Assembly (NCBI RefSeq): GCF_900166595.1
Contig: NZ_LT745763.1
Span: 3,223,333-3,287,332, forward strand
Direction: 5' to 3'
DNA length: 64,000 nucleotides
Origin: Virgibacillus dokdonensis
GTDB lineage: Bacteria > Bacillota > Bacilli > Bacillales > Amphibacillaceae
Shown here: one piece after another, positions 49,609 to 58,013 of the stretch
How the letters are laid out: every line of letters starts with the position of its first letter
Numbering within the stretch: position 1 is the first letter of the stretch
Position numbers and translations under genes: made by a program
Notes under the pieces: model-generated
The model's database searches: none
Told to the model about the DNA's origin: nothing
Seen by the model: the letters and a program-made list of their open reading frames with translations, nothing else

Positions 49609-50796
49609 ATGAACCATGTTACTACAGATTTAATTGAAGCTCTAGTCCAAAAACAGGATATCCAAGAAGTTTTTCGCCAACATCTTGAGTCAGCAGTCAA
49701 TCAATTACTCAAAAATGAATTGACAGCTTTCTTAGATTATGAACCTTATGATCGAAAAGGTTTTAATTCTGGCAATTCACGTAATGGCACTTACCCTCGT
49801 TCAATTAAAACGGAATATGGGGAATTAAATATTGATATTCCACGCGATCGTAACGGTGAATTTAAGCAACAAACTCTGGGCTCTTATAATCGCACGAATG
49901 ATACTCTTGAAAGTTATATCATTCATATGTATCAAAAAGGCATCACGACAGACGAAATCGTTCAACTTATTGAGCGAATGTACGGCCATCACTATACGAA
50001 ACAGACCATTTCCAATATCACTCAGCGTGTATCAGAGGATTTAGAAGCGTTCCACAGCCGAAGGCTCAACGAGCGCTATGTTTGTGTCTATTTAGATGCT
50101 ACGCATATTCCAATTAGACGCGATACTGTCCAAAAAGAAGCTGTCTATATATCGATTGGCATTACCGAAGATGGCACAAAGGAAGTTTTGGATTATACGA
50201 TTGCCCCAACGGAATCAGCTCACGTTTGGGAAGAGATGCTTTCGTCCCTTCGTGAACGAGGCGTTAAAAACGTTCTGTTGTTTGTCTCTGATGGGCTTAA
50301 AGGAATGACCGATTCGATTCATCGTGTTTACTCTAAAGCGAAACATCAGGTTTGCTGCGTACATGTTTCTCGAAATATTTCTAAAAAAGTACGCGTCAGC
50401 GATCGTGAAGACATCTCTAATGACTTTAAAAAGGTATATCAAGCTGAAAATCGTACTGAAGCTGAATCTCAACTCGAACAATTTCGGGAGAAATGGCAAA
50501 AGCTTTATCCATCTGTCATTAAAAATGTGATGGGGCATGAACAACTCCTAACGTTTTTTGATTTTCCGGCTTCTATTCGAAGAAGTATTTACTCCACGAA
50601 TTTAATAGAGTCTTTTAATAAGCAAATCAAACGCCATATCAAAGCCAAAGAGCAATTTCCGAATGAGGAATCGCTCAAACGTTATTTAGTCACGCAATTC
50701 CATCATTATATTGAAAAACATAGTATGCGATGTCATAGAGGGTTTGAAAAAGCTAAACCAGAACTACTTAAAATGTTTGAAGCTATCGAAACTTAA
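49609..50796 (+). CDS. IS256-family DDE transposase
   Basis: 395 residues, full length. It has an N-terminal segment (AFLDYEPYDRKGFNSGNSRN), GITTDEIVQLIERMYGHHYT, the first catalytic Asp in YVCVYLDATHIPIRRD, the second in LLFVSDGLKGMTD, and the Glu in YSTNLIESFNKQIKRH. The H-C motif CVHVSRN is typical. It is the only gene of the element and reads rightward. Confidence 0.95.
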   Translation: MNHVTTDLIEALVQKQDIQEVFRQHLESAVNQLLKNELTAFLDYEPYDRKGFNSGNSRNGTYPRSIKTEYGELNIDIPRDRNGEFKQQTLGSYNRTNDTLESYIIHMYQKGITTDEIVQLIERMYGHHYTKQTISNITQRVSEDLEAFHSRRLNERYVCVYLDATHIPIRRDTVQKEAVYISIGITEDGTKEVLDYTIAPTESAHVWEEMLSSLRERGVKNVLLFVSDGLKGMTDSIHRVYSKAKHQVCCVHVSRNISKKVRVSDREDISNDFKKVYQAENRTEAESQLEQFREKWQKLYPSVIKNVMGHEQLLTFFDFPASIRRSIYSTNLIESFNKQIKRHIKAKEQFPNEESLKRYLVTQFHHYIEKHSMRCHRGFEKAKPELLKMFEAIET

Positions 50797-50817
50797 TCTT
50801 CTTCAGTTTTGGAAGTT

Positions 50818-50876
50818 TAGCTGGTTCTCACCAAGCATCAAGCCAAATACGCTTGACCCTTGGTGAGAACCAGCTA
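50818..50876. other. 18-bp perfect hairpin inside IS256 element
   Basis: The arms TAGCTGGTTCTCACCAAG and CTTGGTGAGAACCAGCTA enclose an inner CAAGC/GCTTG pair. There is no T-run, so it may block read-through or protect the transcript's end rather than act as a standard terminator. Confidence 0.8.
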
Positions 50877-50996
50877 TGGGGTTAGTAACTGAAGAAGAAA
50901 GTCACAGTCCGACCTGCAAGGTCGTTTATAATAAATAACTAGCTTAATTCTTACAAAAGGGCTTAGTGTCATTTACACAAAATTATTGACACTCCC

Positions 50997-51005
50997 GGAA
51001 TCACG
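50997..51005. repeat. Target-site duplication of IS256 element, right
   Basis: GGAATCACG, identical to 49493-49501. Confidence 0.85.
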
Positions 51006-51190
51006 GTAAGGGGATGAACGATGATAACTTATCATCGTGCGGTTTCGTGAAATCACCTAATTGCTGGGCGATAAGTGGAGCCAGATGTGGCTATATAGTT
51101 GTTTCGTCATCTTCAAGCATCTAATTTTCTATACTTTTGTATGAAAAAATTGCCTTCAAGTTAAGTGGTTCGAAATGCGATCCACTTAAT
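51006..51190 (+). repeat. Dispersed structured repeat, copy 3, right part
   Basis: It resumes with CGATGATAACTTATCATCG, GTGAAATCACCTAATTG and GGAGCCAGATGTGGCTAT, matching the right half of copy 1. The similarity continues to about 51190 (TTTGTATGAAAAAATTGCC). The central hairpin present in copies 1 and 2 is missing here. Confidence 0.7.
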
Positions 51191-51201
51191 TTTGTACAAA
51201 A

Positions 51202-51244
51202 AAGATGGAGCATAAACAAAACGTTTTCAAGCACCATCTTTCTA
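51202..51244 (-). terminator. Terminator of the type IV pilus locus
   Basis: The minus strand arms AAAGATGGTGC and GCTCCATCTTT (one mismatch) are followed by TTTTGTAC, ten bases after the last pilus gene. Confidence 0.75.
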
Positions 51245-51254
51245 TCATAAATCT

Positions 51255-53024
51255 TCAGTGACGTTCTTTCACTAACGGAGGATCAACGTCATATATTACA
51301 GGCTCTTCTTCCTTTAAATCAGAGTACGTATTAATAATTTCAGGGTTGTAAATTATTTGTAAACGTGAAGGCATATCTAGTTGATTTTCCCGACCTTCAA
51401 AATAACTACCACCTATATATTGTGCTCCAAAAAAGCGATTATCTCTCGCCCGCCCGCGTATCGCATTTAATACGACACGACGTGCAGAAATACCGCCATC
51501 TATATACATATTTGAACCTACACCAAACATTTCAAAATCACTTTTCGAATAGAAAAAACCACGAATTTTACTCGGTTTATCCTGATTCACACTGTTATTT
51601 CTTATATGAATATTCCCATTAGCAAAAATAATAAGCGACTGCTCTTCACCATCCTCCTTCACACCTTTAATTTGCGTGTTTTCAATGGTGACATCTCCAT
51701 TAACATACATTAACGTATTAAATGTTGCATCTGCACCTTTGATCGTTAAATCGCCATTTACGTAAATCGAACCTTCCATTTGGATCTTATCATAATAATT
51801 CGGATGATAACTGTTACTTCCATTTCCAATAAAAAGATCTCCACCAACATACATCGTTTCGGCGATGGAAGTCGTACCAGCGCGATTAACTAAACTTTTT
51901 TCTGTAGCAAACTTTTTGAAGGTGTTATTTCCTTGCAATATATATTCTTGCACATCTTGACACCAAAACCAGCTACATTCCTTCGCCCCATCTGCATATA
52001 CCTTCTCTTTAGCATAACGATTTCCCGTTGTTAGCTTTTTTTCATCAAGAATATTCGCGGGATGATCAATTTCGCTTTTTTCATAGAAATGATTCTTTTT
52101 TTGTTCATTGATTCTTATTTCTTCTTGATTAGGTGAACGTGAGACAATATTCGGCGCTTGGGAAAAAACTTCCTCAGGTCGATAATGCTTTTCGTACCGA
52201 TTATTAGAAAATTTGGTGCGCTGAATATGATTTTTATACCAATTACGTTGCCAATTATAATGATTCGTAGGTGGATCGACGGTATATAAATCGCCGCCTA
52301 GCACGAGCTTCGCCTTATTTGTATTCCCACTTGGTAAAATTTCTGGAGATAGCGAATCAATCCATTCATCACGACCTAAATAGGCGTATCCTTTATCGGA
52401 AGTAATGACATGCTTGTCCACTTTTAAATCCCCTTCAATCGTGACTCCGCCGTGTAAAAATAAGTTCCCTTCCCCTGGAATGCTTCCATCTGCTTGATGA
52501 GAACCGATAGCATATTTCAAAGCTTCGGGGACTGTTTTAGCACCTATTTCTACATTACTATGAAAAGTCCGTTCTCTACCTTCCACGAAGCCAACGCTTT
52601 TAAACGAAACAAGTTTACGCAATTCATTGACTGTGCCGTCACGATTGATGACATTCTCCCAGCCTCCATTAATACAAGCTTCATATTTGCCTGTTTTTCC
52701 TTTTACTTGGATCGTATTTTCCTCACATGTATAATTTGCAAGTACATCTTCTAACTCTTGAATAAATTGCTGGCGTGGCAGTCCATACTCTCCTAGTCTC
52801 GCTTCCAATTGTGCATTAATTTCTTTTGTTATGTGCAGTAATCCCTTGTCTGCTAATTCTGTTGCTTGGACATATTCTTCGCGCACTGTATTTTTTTTCA
52901 TCCCTGACATCGTCATCATAACGGCTGATAACGCTAATGTCATAAACACAACAATTAAAAGCAGTACGAGCAATAATGTGTAGCCGGATTCATCATGTTG
53001 ATGACGCCTTATCATGCACCTCAC
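51255..53024 (-). CDS. Large PilX/GspK-like pilin-type protein, likely pilus-tip subunit
   Basis: 589 residues. The N-terminus HDESGYTLLLVLLLIVVFM has a class III cleavage site (G then Y) but Leu rather than Glu at position +5, as in tip-located GspK/PilX proteins. The C-terminal half (about 355-520) has repeated short strands (YVGGDLFIGNG, GSIYVNGDLTIKG, MYVNGDVTIEN, IIFANGNIHIRN) that suggest a beta-solenoid, resembling the bactofilin-like or DUF7305-type proteins of Gram-positive pilus loci. Its ATG overlaps the upstream stop. It is probably the tip adhesin or assembly initiator (inference). Confidence 0.75.
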   Translation of the reverse strand: MRCMIRRHQHDESGYTLLLVLLLIVVFMTLALSAVMMTMSGMKKNTVREEYVQATELADKGLLHITKEINAQLEARLGEYGLPRQQFIQELEDVLANYTCEENTIQVKGKTGKYEACINGGWENVINRDGTVNELRKLVSFKSVGFVEGRERTFHSNVEIGAKTVPEALKYAIGSHQADGSIPGEGNLFLHGGVTIEGDLKVDKHVITSDKGYAYLGRDEWIDSLSPEILPSGNTNKAKLVLGGDLYTVDPPTNHYNWQRNWYKNHIQRTKFSNNRYEKHYRPEEVFSQAPNIVSRSPNQEEIRINEQKKNHFYEKSEIDHPANILDEKKLTTGNRYAKEKVYADGAKECSWFWCQDVQEYILQGNNTFKKFATEKSLVNRAGTTSIAETMYVGGDLFIGNGSNSYHPNYYDKIQMEGSIYVNGDLTIKGADATFNTLMYVNGDVTIENTQIKGVKEDGEEQSLIIFANGNIHIRNNSVNQDKPSKIRGFFYSKSDFEMFGVGSNMYIDGGISARRVVLNAIRGRARDNRFFGAQYIGGSYFEGRENQLDMPSRLQIIYNPEIINTYSDLKEEEPVIYDVDPPLVKERH

Positions 53025-53500
53025 TCCTTAGGACCACTCCGATCATTGATAATTCCTATTTCACTTTCCAATTGCAGAGCGTAACCGTTCTTCTCCAAAA
53101 TCAACGTAATGTGAAAGAGGTCTTCATTTACCTTGTATAATGTAGATGTCGGTCGGACAGTAATATCCGTTGATGAAAGTGGCAAGCGTTTTTGCTTTAT
53201 AACAACTTTCCCATTGACAATCCCAATCTTTTCCTCGGTATTCTGTAAGACAAAGTAAAGGTTGTTATCATTGGGAAATGCTTTTACTTCACTTGCTTTT
53301 AATGTATACAATTCGTCAATCAAATAAGCCATCATAAGGTCTGCTTCGTCTCTTAATTCCGCGTTTGTCTTCGCGCGTTCATACGCATGATAACCACTCA
53401 TTAAAATTTGCACAGCAATAACCGATACGATAGCACCAATAACAAATACAGCCAGCACTTCAACTAATGTCATTCCTCGCTCATTTTTTCTATTCATCAT
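53021..53500 (-). CDS. Minor pilin, PilW/ComGF-like
   Basis: 159 residues. The prepilin leader is MMNRKNERG, cut before MTLVEVLAVFVIGAIVSVI with Glu at +5, followed by a long helix and a beta-rich C-terminus. It overlaps the genes on both sides by a few bases, so the three pilin-like genes are translationally coupled. It is probably a low-abundance subunit that primes pilus assembly with its neighbours. Confidence 0.82.
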   Translation of the reverse strand: MMNRKNERGMTLVEVLAVFVIGAIVSVIAVQILMSGYHAYERAKTNAELRDEADLMMAYLIDELYTLKASEVKAFPNDNNLYFVLQNTEEKIGIVNGKVVIKQKRLPLSSTDITVRPTSTLYKVNEDLFHITLILEKNGYALQLESEIGIINDRSGPKE

Positions 53501-53945
53501 TCACATAGCCTTCTACTTGATTGTTTATCCTTCCTGTTTCATCTTCTACGCTTACCATCACATTGATTAAACCGAGTGATTTTTCATGAACGGTTCTCCC
53601 ACCCGCACTTTGGCTGGCTGTAATTACAATAGAATAAACTCGATCGTTAATTGTTGGCTGGTAGCGTTGCTTACAACCAGATAAACCAAGACGTGTACAT
53701 GTTTCATAATCAAAGGTAGTTTGCTGATCTGTTATTTCCTCTGGTAGAAAAAAAGCAGATGGTTCCATCTTTAATCGCTCCATTGTTGCTTTACTAAGGT
53801 TTAAAACAATAAGTTTTTCATTATTTGATGCAGCTGCTTTATTCGTAAAAATGAACAATTGGCTAACCCCTATAAGAATGACAGATAACATAACAAGCGA
53901 AGCTAGAACTTCGACTAATGTAAAACCACGCTGTTGTTTATGCAT
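53490..53945 (-). CDS. Minor pilin, PilV-like
   Basis: 151 residues. The prepilin leader MHKQQRG is cut before FTLVEVLASLVMLSVILIG, with Glu at +5. The soluble part contains two cysteines (ETCTRLGLSGCKQ) that may form a disulfide on the cell surface. It follows pilO by 23 bp and overlaps the next pilin-like gene. Confidence 0.82.
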   Translation of the reverse strand: MHKQQRGFTLVEVLASLVMLSVILIGVSQLFIFTNKAAASNNEKLIVLNLSKATMERLKMEPSAFFLPEEITDQQTTFDYETCTRLGLSGCKQRYQPTINDRVYSIVITASQSAGGRTVHEKSLGLINVMVSVEDETGRINNQVEGYVNDE

Positions 53946-53968
53946 GCATAAACTCCTTCCAAAGCAAG

Positions 53969-54679
53969 CTACTTTCTATCGTAAAAAGTCATCAATTCGA
54001 CAGTGTATTCGACCGTTTCATCCGGATTTTCTTCTAGCGTTAATTCCTTTTCCCCTGGTTTCTCCATTTCAATGGCATGTACCATCGTCACTCGCTCTAA
54101 TTTTTCAATTTGTTGTAAAAACTGCTTGAAATTTTTATATTTCGGTGAAAATATTTTTACGCGCAACTGAACCGTGTGAACAGACGTAGCAACGGTCTCC
54201 ATCACTTGTCGTGTAGCTTCCTCCGATTCTGCTTTCTTCGCCTCATTTTCTTCCGTTGGGGTTGTGTTTTCTTCTGTAGATGATTCCGCTTCTCTTCCAT
54301 CTTCAACTTCTTCATCCGCCTGTTCTTGTTCCAACACTTGCAAAGATTCATCATAAGCAAATTCCATGTCTTCCACACGACTAGAACTAATCGTTGCTAT
54401 TTTTTCGATGATGAGAAGTAATTCATCTATCTCCTTCGACTTAGGGATTTGTTTGTCCAAAGCGATCGTATCTATTTCTGTATCTTGATTTCTCACATCA
54501 GTTAACTTTTGTTCTTGTTTGGAAATGTCCTCTTGTATCATTTGCATGTCGGTTTCCTTGGCGTCTATTTGTTTAAAGAGCGGGTGGATAACGATGACAT
54601 AAATTACAAGAAGTAAAACAAAAAATAGTGCTAAAATGGTAAAAATAAGTCCTTTTTTTTCTTGAAACATGTCATTCAT
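53969..54679 (-). CDS. pilO: PilO-like pilus assembly protein
   Basis: 236 residues: a short cytoplasmic start, one helix (about 10-32: GLIFTILALFFVLLLVIYVI), a coiled-coil (about 35-70), an acidic low-complexity stretch of Glu/Ala/Thr (about 115-155), and a ferredoxin-like C-terminal part (VQLRVKIFSPKYKNFKQFLQ) typical of PilO. It partners PilN at the membrane to link PilM and the platform. It overlaps pilN by eight bases. The acidic insert is unusual. Confidence 0.82.
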   Translation of the reverse strand: MNDMFQEKKGLIFTILALFFVLLLVIYVIVIHPLFKQIDAKETDMQMIQEDISKQEQKLTDVRNQDTEIDTIALDKQIPKSKEIDELLLIIEKIATISSSRVEDMEFAYDESLQVLEQEQADEEVEDGREAESSTEENTTPTEENEAKKAESEEATRQVMETVATSVHTVQLRVKIFSPKYKNFKQFLQQIEKLERVTMVHAIEMEKPGEKELTLEENPDETVEYTVELMTFYDRK

Positions 54680-55265
54680 GATCCGTATCCCCCAATAAAC
54701 GTTCTTTGTTAGGTTGGAACGTTAATTCCACATCGTAACGTGGGATAACGTCATAATTGACTTTCTTTAGCTCTTGTTCTTCTGTGTCAAGAATCGAAAA
54801 TGCTTCTATCTCGTTAATTTTCGCATCTTGTACATATTTCGACTTATTCAATCGACGAACATATTTAGAAATCTCCGATAACGTTTCAAACTGTACTTGA
54901 ATTGTGACATCTGCTAAGGAATATTTGTATTCACTAAGATAAGACCGCTCTGACAAAAGGGTTACTAATTCCTCTATTAATGTGGATGTATGTACATTAT
55001 AGGATTGCAAATAATCGAGCGTCGCTTGTTTATCCGTTGTGTCTTTTTGCTTATCACTTGTAAGTTGTTTCTCTAACACCTCATACTGGTCGTTATATTG
55101 ATCGTATTGCGTAGACAGCCTTTCCAATTCCTTGGTTGAATGAAAATAAATAAAAATGAATACACTCGAAACAACGACGAGGAAACCGATACCGATAAGA
55201 AAACCATAATAAACACCTTTTTTCTCTTTGCGCTTTTCAGGAACTAAGTTAATCTCTGGTAGCAT
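54672..55265 (-). CDS. pilN: PilN-like pilus assembly protein
   Basis: 197 residues. The N-terminal EINLVPEKR is the PilN motif that inserts in PilM. One helix follows (YGFLIGIGFLVVVSSVFIFI), then a coiled-coil (about 45-80) and an alpha/beta domain. It overlaps pilM by 17 bases and pilO by eight, showing tight coupling. It completes the MNO inner-membrane subcomplex. Confidence 0.88.
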   Translation of the reverse strand: MLPEINLVPEKRKEKKGVYYGFLIGIGFLVVVSSVFIFIYFHSTKELERLSTQYDQYNDQYEVLEKQLTSDKQKDTTDKQATLDYLQSYNVHTSTLIEELVTLLSERSYLSEYKYSLADVTIQVQFETLSEISKYVRRLNKSKYVQDAKINEIEAFSILDTEEQELKKVNYDVIPRYDVELTFQPNKERLLGDTDHE

Positions 55266-56253
55266 GCGATGTTTCCCCTTTCAAAGCTAACCCAAGCACT
55301 GGAACAAAATCTTTATCTTCCCCCTCCACATTTCCAGCTAACATCGTTACTGGTTTAGCAGTAATAGACTCTAACCTTGCCGCAATCGTTGGTAGTATTG
55401 GCATATCACCATATAAAATAATTTCGTCGACTGTTTTTTCCCCTTTATATAAGGAATAGCAATAAAAATCCATAATCCGTTGTAGTTCTAGTATTTCATC
55501 TTCTATCAATTGCTCTAATTTGACATGATCTCGTTTAAATGTCCAATTTAGATATTTGCTATATTTCGTATCTGCTTGCCAGTCGGAAATTTGTAAATCA
55601 AGCTGTTGCGAACGGTTAAATTCTGGTAGATGTTTACAAAAAATGCTAATATGTGTCGTTAAAAGATTACATTCAAATAATAAGTAAGCTTTCTCGGATA
55701 AGGCGGAATAGTGGTGTTGAAAATACCGATATACGCTAAGTGGTTGCACATCAATAACGGCAACTTGCCAACCTACATCCTCAAAAACACCAATGTATTT
55801 CGTCATTTCTTCTTCTGGAACAGCAAATAATATCCCTTTTCTACTTTCTTGTTGCCCTGGTTCTTGACATTGATCAGGAATGAACACATCCAATAGTGGT
55901 GAAGAAAAAGGGAAATGGAGCGTACTTCCAACTTCATTTAAGAAATAGTTGTTCACATCATCTGCCTCTAGCTCCAATGGCACGTCTACATGGCGCATAA
56001 TAACAAGCTGATTAGGAACAAGAAAACGAACTGCGCGATGTTTTAATTTCTCATAACGGACAAATTCTTTCATAAACTGGTAAAAACCTAGCTCATCCAC
56101 TATTTTCCCTTGTTGTATGCAACCACGTGGCAATTCTCTTTCTTCGATAAGGCGAATGGATTTTAAATCATGTCCTTTGTTTTCGACAACACGAAGGACA
56201 TAATCATCAATCAGAATATTAACAGTAAGTTTTGGCTTAGATAGTAATAACAT
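55249..56253 (-). CDS. pilM: PilM-like cytoplasmic actin-fold protein
   Basis: 334 residues of the FtsA/PilM actin-like fold: VNILIDDYVLRVVEN, FLVPNQLVIMRHVDVPLELE, YLLFECNLLTTHISIFC for the phosphate loop, and EIILYGDMPILPTIAARLES near the end. It recruits PilN and couples to the ATPases. It begins the MNO group, about 220 bp after pilD across a dispersed-repeat copy. Confidence 0.85.
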   Translation of the reverse strand: MLLLSKPKLTVNILIDDYVLRVVENKGHDLKSIRLIEERELPRGCIQQGKIVDELGFYQFMKEFVRYEKLKHRAVRFLVPNQLVIMRHVDVPLELEADDVNNYFLNEVGSTLHFPFSSPLLDVFIPDQCQEPGQQESRKGILFAVPEEEMTKYIGVFEDVGWQVAVIDVQPLSVYRYFQHHYSALSEKAYLLFECNLLTTHISIFCKHLPEFNRSQQLDLQISDWQADTKYSKYLNWTFKRDHVKLEQLIEDEILELQRIMDFYCYSLYKGEKTVDEIILYGDMPILPTIAARLESITAKPVTMLAGNVEGEDKDFVPVLGLALKGETSHATRD

Positions 56254-56282
56254 GGACTCACCTTCCTATAATGTTGAACAAA

Positions 56283-56455
56283 GGGTCGGGGCGCGCGGTC
56301 AAAAACGTAGCAACAGGAACGCATCAACGAAAGATTGAGGAATTATACTACTAACACAGGGGGGATGCTATGCTGACATTTGGGCGGCAAACCCATTTTT
56401 AATCCGCTTTCCTCTTTGTGACGAACCTTATCATAAGGATACAATGCCACGCTAT
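56283..56455 (+). repeat. Dispersed structured repeat, copy 4 (degenerate)
   Basis: It shares GGGGCGCGCGGTCAAAAACG, GCATCAACGAAAGA, an arm pair around GGGCGGCAAACCC and TTTCCTCTTTGTGACGAAC with copy 2. The later part is eroded. It lies inside the pilus locus between pilD and pilM. Confidence 0.6.
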
Positions 56456-56469
56456 TCATGATTTATTTG

Positions 56470-57234
56470 CTACTGCCCAACTAAAAATTGTTGTAACAAC
56501 TTGCTCCACGTTTCTGGAAACAAAAAGTAAAGGAAAGCTGCCACACTAATAAACGGTGCAAAAGGTAATGGTTCCTTTCGCTTCCTTCTCTTTCTTATCA
56601 TTTGTACAACACCATACAAAACACCGAACAAAGAAGCTAAAAAGAGGGTCCAAAGCACACCTTGTACACCAATAAAGAGTCCAAGGACAGCAAATAACTT
56701 TATATCCCCGCCTCCCATTGCTCCTTTACTAAAAAGTTGAATTAAAAATAGAAGCAGAAATCCAAGTATAGCCCCTAAATAACTATCCCACCACGGGGAA
56801 GTAGGGATAAACAGTCGTATAATGAACAGGATGCTTGCAAAAAAGAGCAATAATCTATTCGGAATGACTAACCTATCTATATCAGCGATGCTTACCGTGA
56901 TTAATAAAGCGATAAGTAAATAAGCAATGAATAGCTCATTAGACCAGCCAATCCTTAGTGGAGTGATAGCAAATAGTATTGCTGTTAAAGCTTCTACGAA
57001 CGGATATTGTAAGGAAATAGGAATGTGACACGATTTACAGCGACCCCTTTGCATAAGAAACGATACGACGGGAATAAGTTCTGCCGCCGTTAACTGGTGA
57101 TTGCACTGTGGACAATGTGATCTCGGTGAAATGATAGATTGATCATTAACAAGACGAAGTCCAACGACATTAAAAAATGAACCAAATACTAAACCGACAA
57201 TAAATAAATAGACAATGAGCATCGCTTCTATCAT
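56470..57234 (-). CDS. pilD: Prepilin peptidase PilD/ComC-type
   Basis: 254 residues with about eight helices. The N-terminal cytoplasmic loop has two CXXC pairs (CPQCNHQL, CKSC) that bind zinc. The catalytic aspartates lie in VSIADIDRLVIPNRLLLF and KGAMGGGDIKLFAVLGLFIG (GGGD). It cuts and N-methylates the prepilins of this locus, and may also serve the com pilins. It reads in the same direction as pilA, across a gap holding a hairpin. Confidence 0.92.
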   Translation of the reverse strand: MIEAMLIVYLFIVGLVFGSFFNVVGLRLVNDQSIISPRSHCPQCNHQLTAAELIPVVSFLMQRGRCKSCHIPISLQYPFVEALTAILFAITPLRIGWSNELFIAYLLIALLITVSIADIDRLVIPNRLLLFFASILFIIRLFIPTSPWWDSYLGAILGFLLLFLIQLFSKGAMGGGDIKLFAVLGLFIGVQGVLWTLFLASLFGVLYGVVQMIRKRRKRKEPLPFAPFISVAAFLYFLFPETWSKLLQQFLVGQ

Positions 57235-57336
57235 GCTGTCATTCCTTCCTTTTTAAGTGTAAAGAGTAATGATCGGGATTCCGTTTACTACTTCTATAAA
57301 AGGAATCTTTTCTCACTTAGTAGCCCAAGGGTATAC

Positions 57337-57399
57337 GCTGTTACCTCCCACTTCGTATCCAGTGCAAAATCTTCAATTTTCAAAGTGGGGTTTAACAGC
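57337..57399 (-). other. Imperfect hairpin between pilin and prepilin peptidase genes
   Basis: The arms GCTGTTACCTCCCACTT and AAGTGGGGTTTAACAGC pair with three mismatches, 50 bases past the pilin stop. There is no T-run, so a partial terminator or an mRNA processing/stability element is likelier. Confidence 0.6.
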
Positions 57400-57452
57400 G
57401 CCTAATATTTGGGATAAATCAACCCCTAAATTTATCTACCTATTTTCATAAG

Positions 57453-57899
57453 TTATTCCGTTTCATCACAAGCTTCGCGACCTTTGTTTAGGTCTTTTTC
57501 TGACGCACTATCCAATTTACACTTTTCACCTATAAAATCCTCTATGGAATAAACGCCTTTCTCCGTCTTTGTTACTGTAGCATCCTCTCCATAATCCTTA
57601 TTTTCATCATTCCAAGGGTCTAAAATTTCTTCCTCAATAAAGCCATCATCTTGCAAAGCTTTTAAAGTGACACCATTATTTTCAAGGTCTCCGCCCGTTG
57701 ATTCATACATTTTCGCTGCGGAAATAATTTGTTGCGCGTTAGCTACGTGTGCATCTTTTTTTGAATTATCAATAACATTACCTATAACAACAAAAGCAAT
57801 TGCTGCAACAATAGCTAAAATAACGACTACTGCGAGTAATTCTACAAGTGTTAACCCTCTTTGATCTTGTTTTAATTTTTGTTTCCATTTTTTCAACAT
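57453..57899 (-). CDS. pilA: Major type IV pilin
   Basis: 148 residues. The leader ends KQDQRG, cut before LTLVELLAVVVILAIVAAI with Glu at +5 and the N-terminal helix of type IVa pilins. The C-terminus has two cysteines 19 residues apart (C at EKCKLD and C at REACDE), like the disulfide loop of Gram-negative pilins. Position between pilC and pilD and an intact leader make it the best major pilin candidate. Confidence 0.9.
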   Translation of the reverse strand: MLKKWKQKLKQDQRGLTLVELLAVVVILAIVAAIAFVVIGNVIDNSKKDAHVANAQQIISAAKMYESTGGDLENNGVTLKALQDDGFIEEEILDPWNDENKDYGEDATVTKTEKGVYSIEDFIGEKCKLDSASEKDLNKGREACDETE

Positions 57900-58013
57900 T
57901 TTGTTTGCACTCCTTTTTTAATCAAAATTCTATGCATGCTAAAGTAATTCTGAATCCTATCTTTCTCCCACTACCACCCCCTTTTAAAAACGGTTCATAA
58001 GAATTAGTCATGC

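Larger units (their letters stand above)
49502..50996 (+). mobile_element. IS256-family insertion sequence (1495 bp)
   Basis: The termini are imperfect inverted repeats sharing ATTTTGTGTAAATGA (left about 49513-49528; right, on the other strand, about 50970-50985). It has a 9-bp target duplication, an intact transposase, and an 18-bp hairpin after the gene. It interrupts copy 3 of the dispersed repeat. Intact ends and duplication suggest a recent insertion. Confidence 0.93.
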
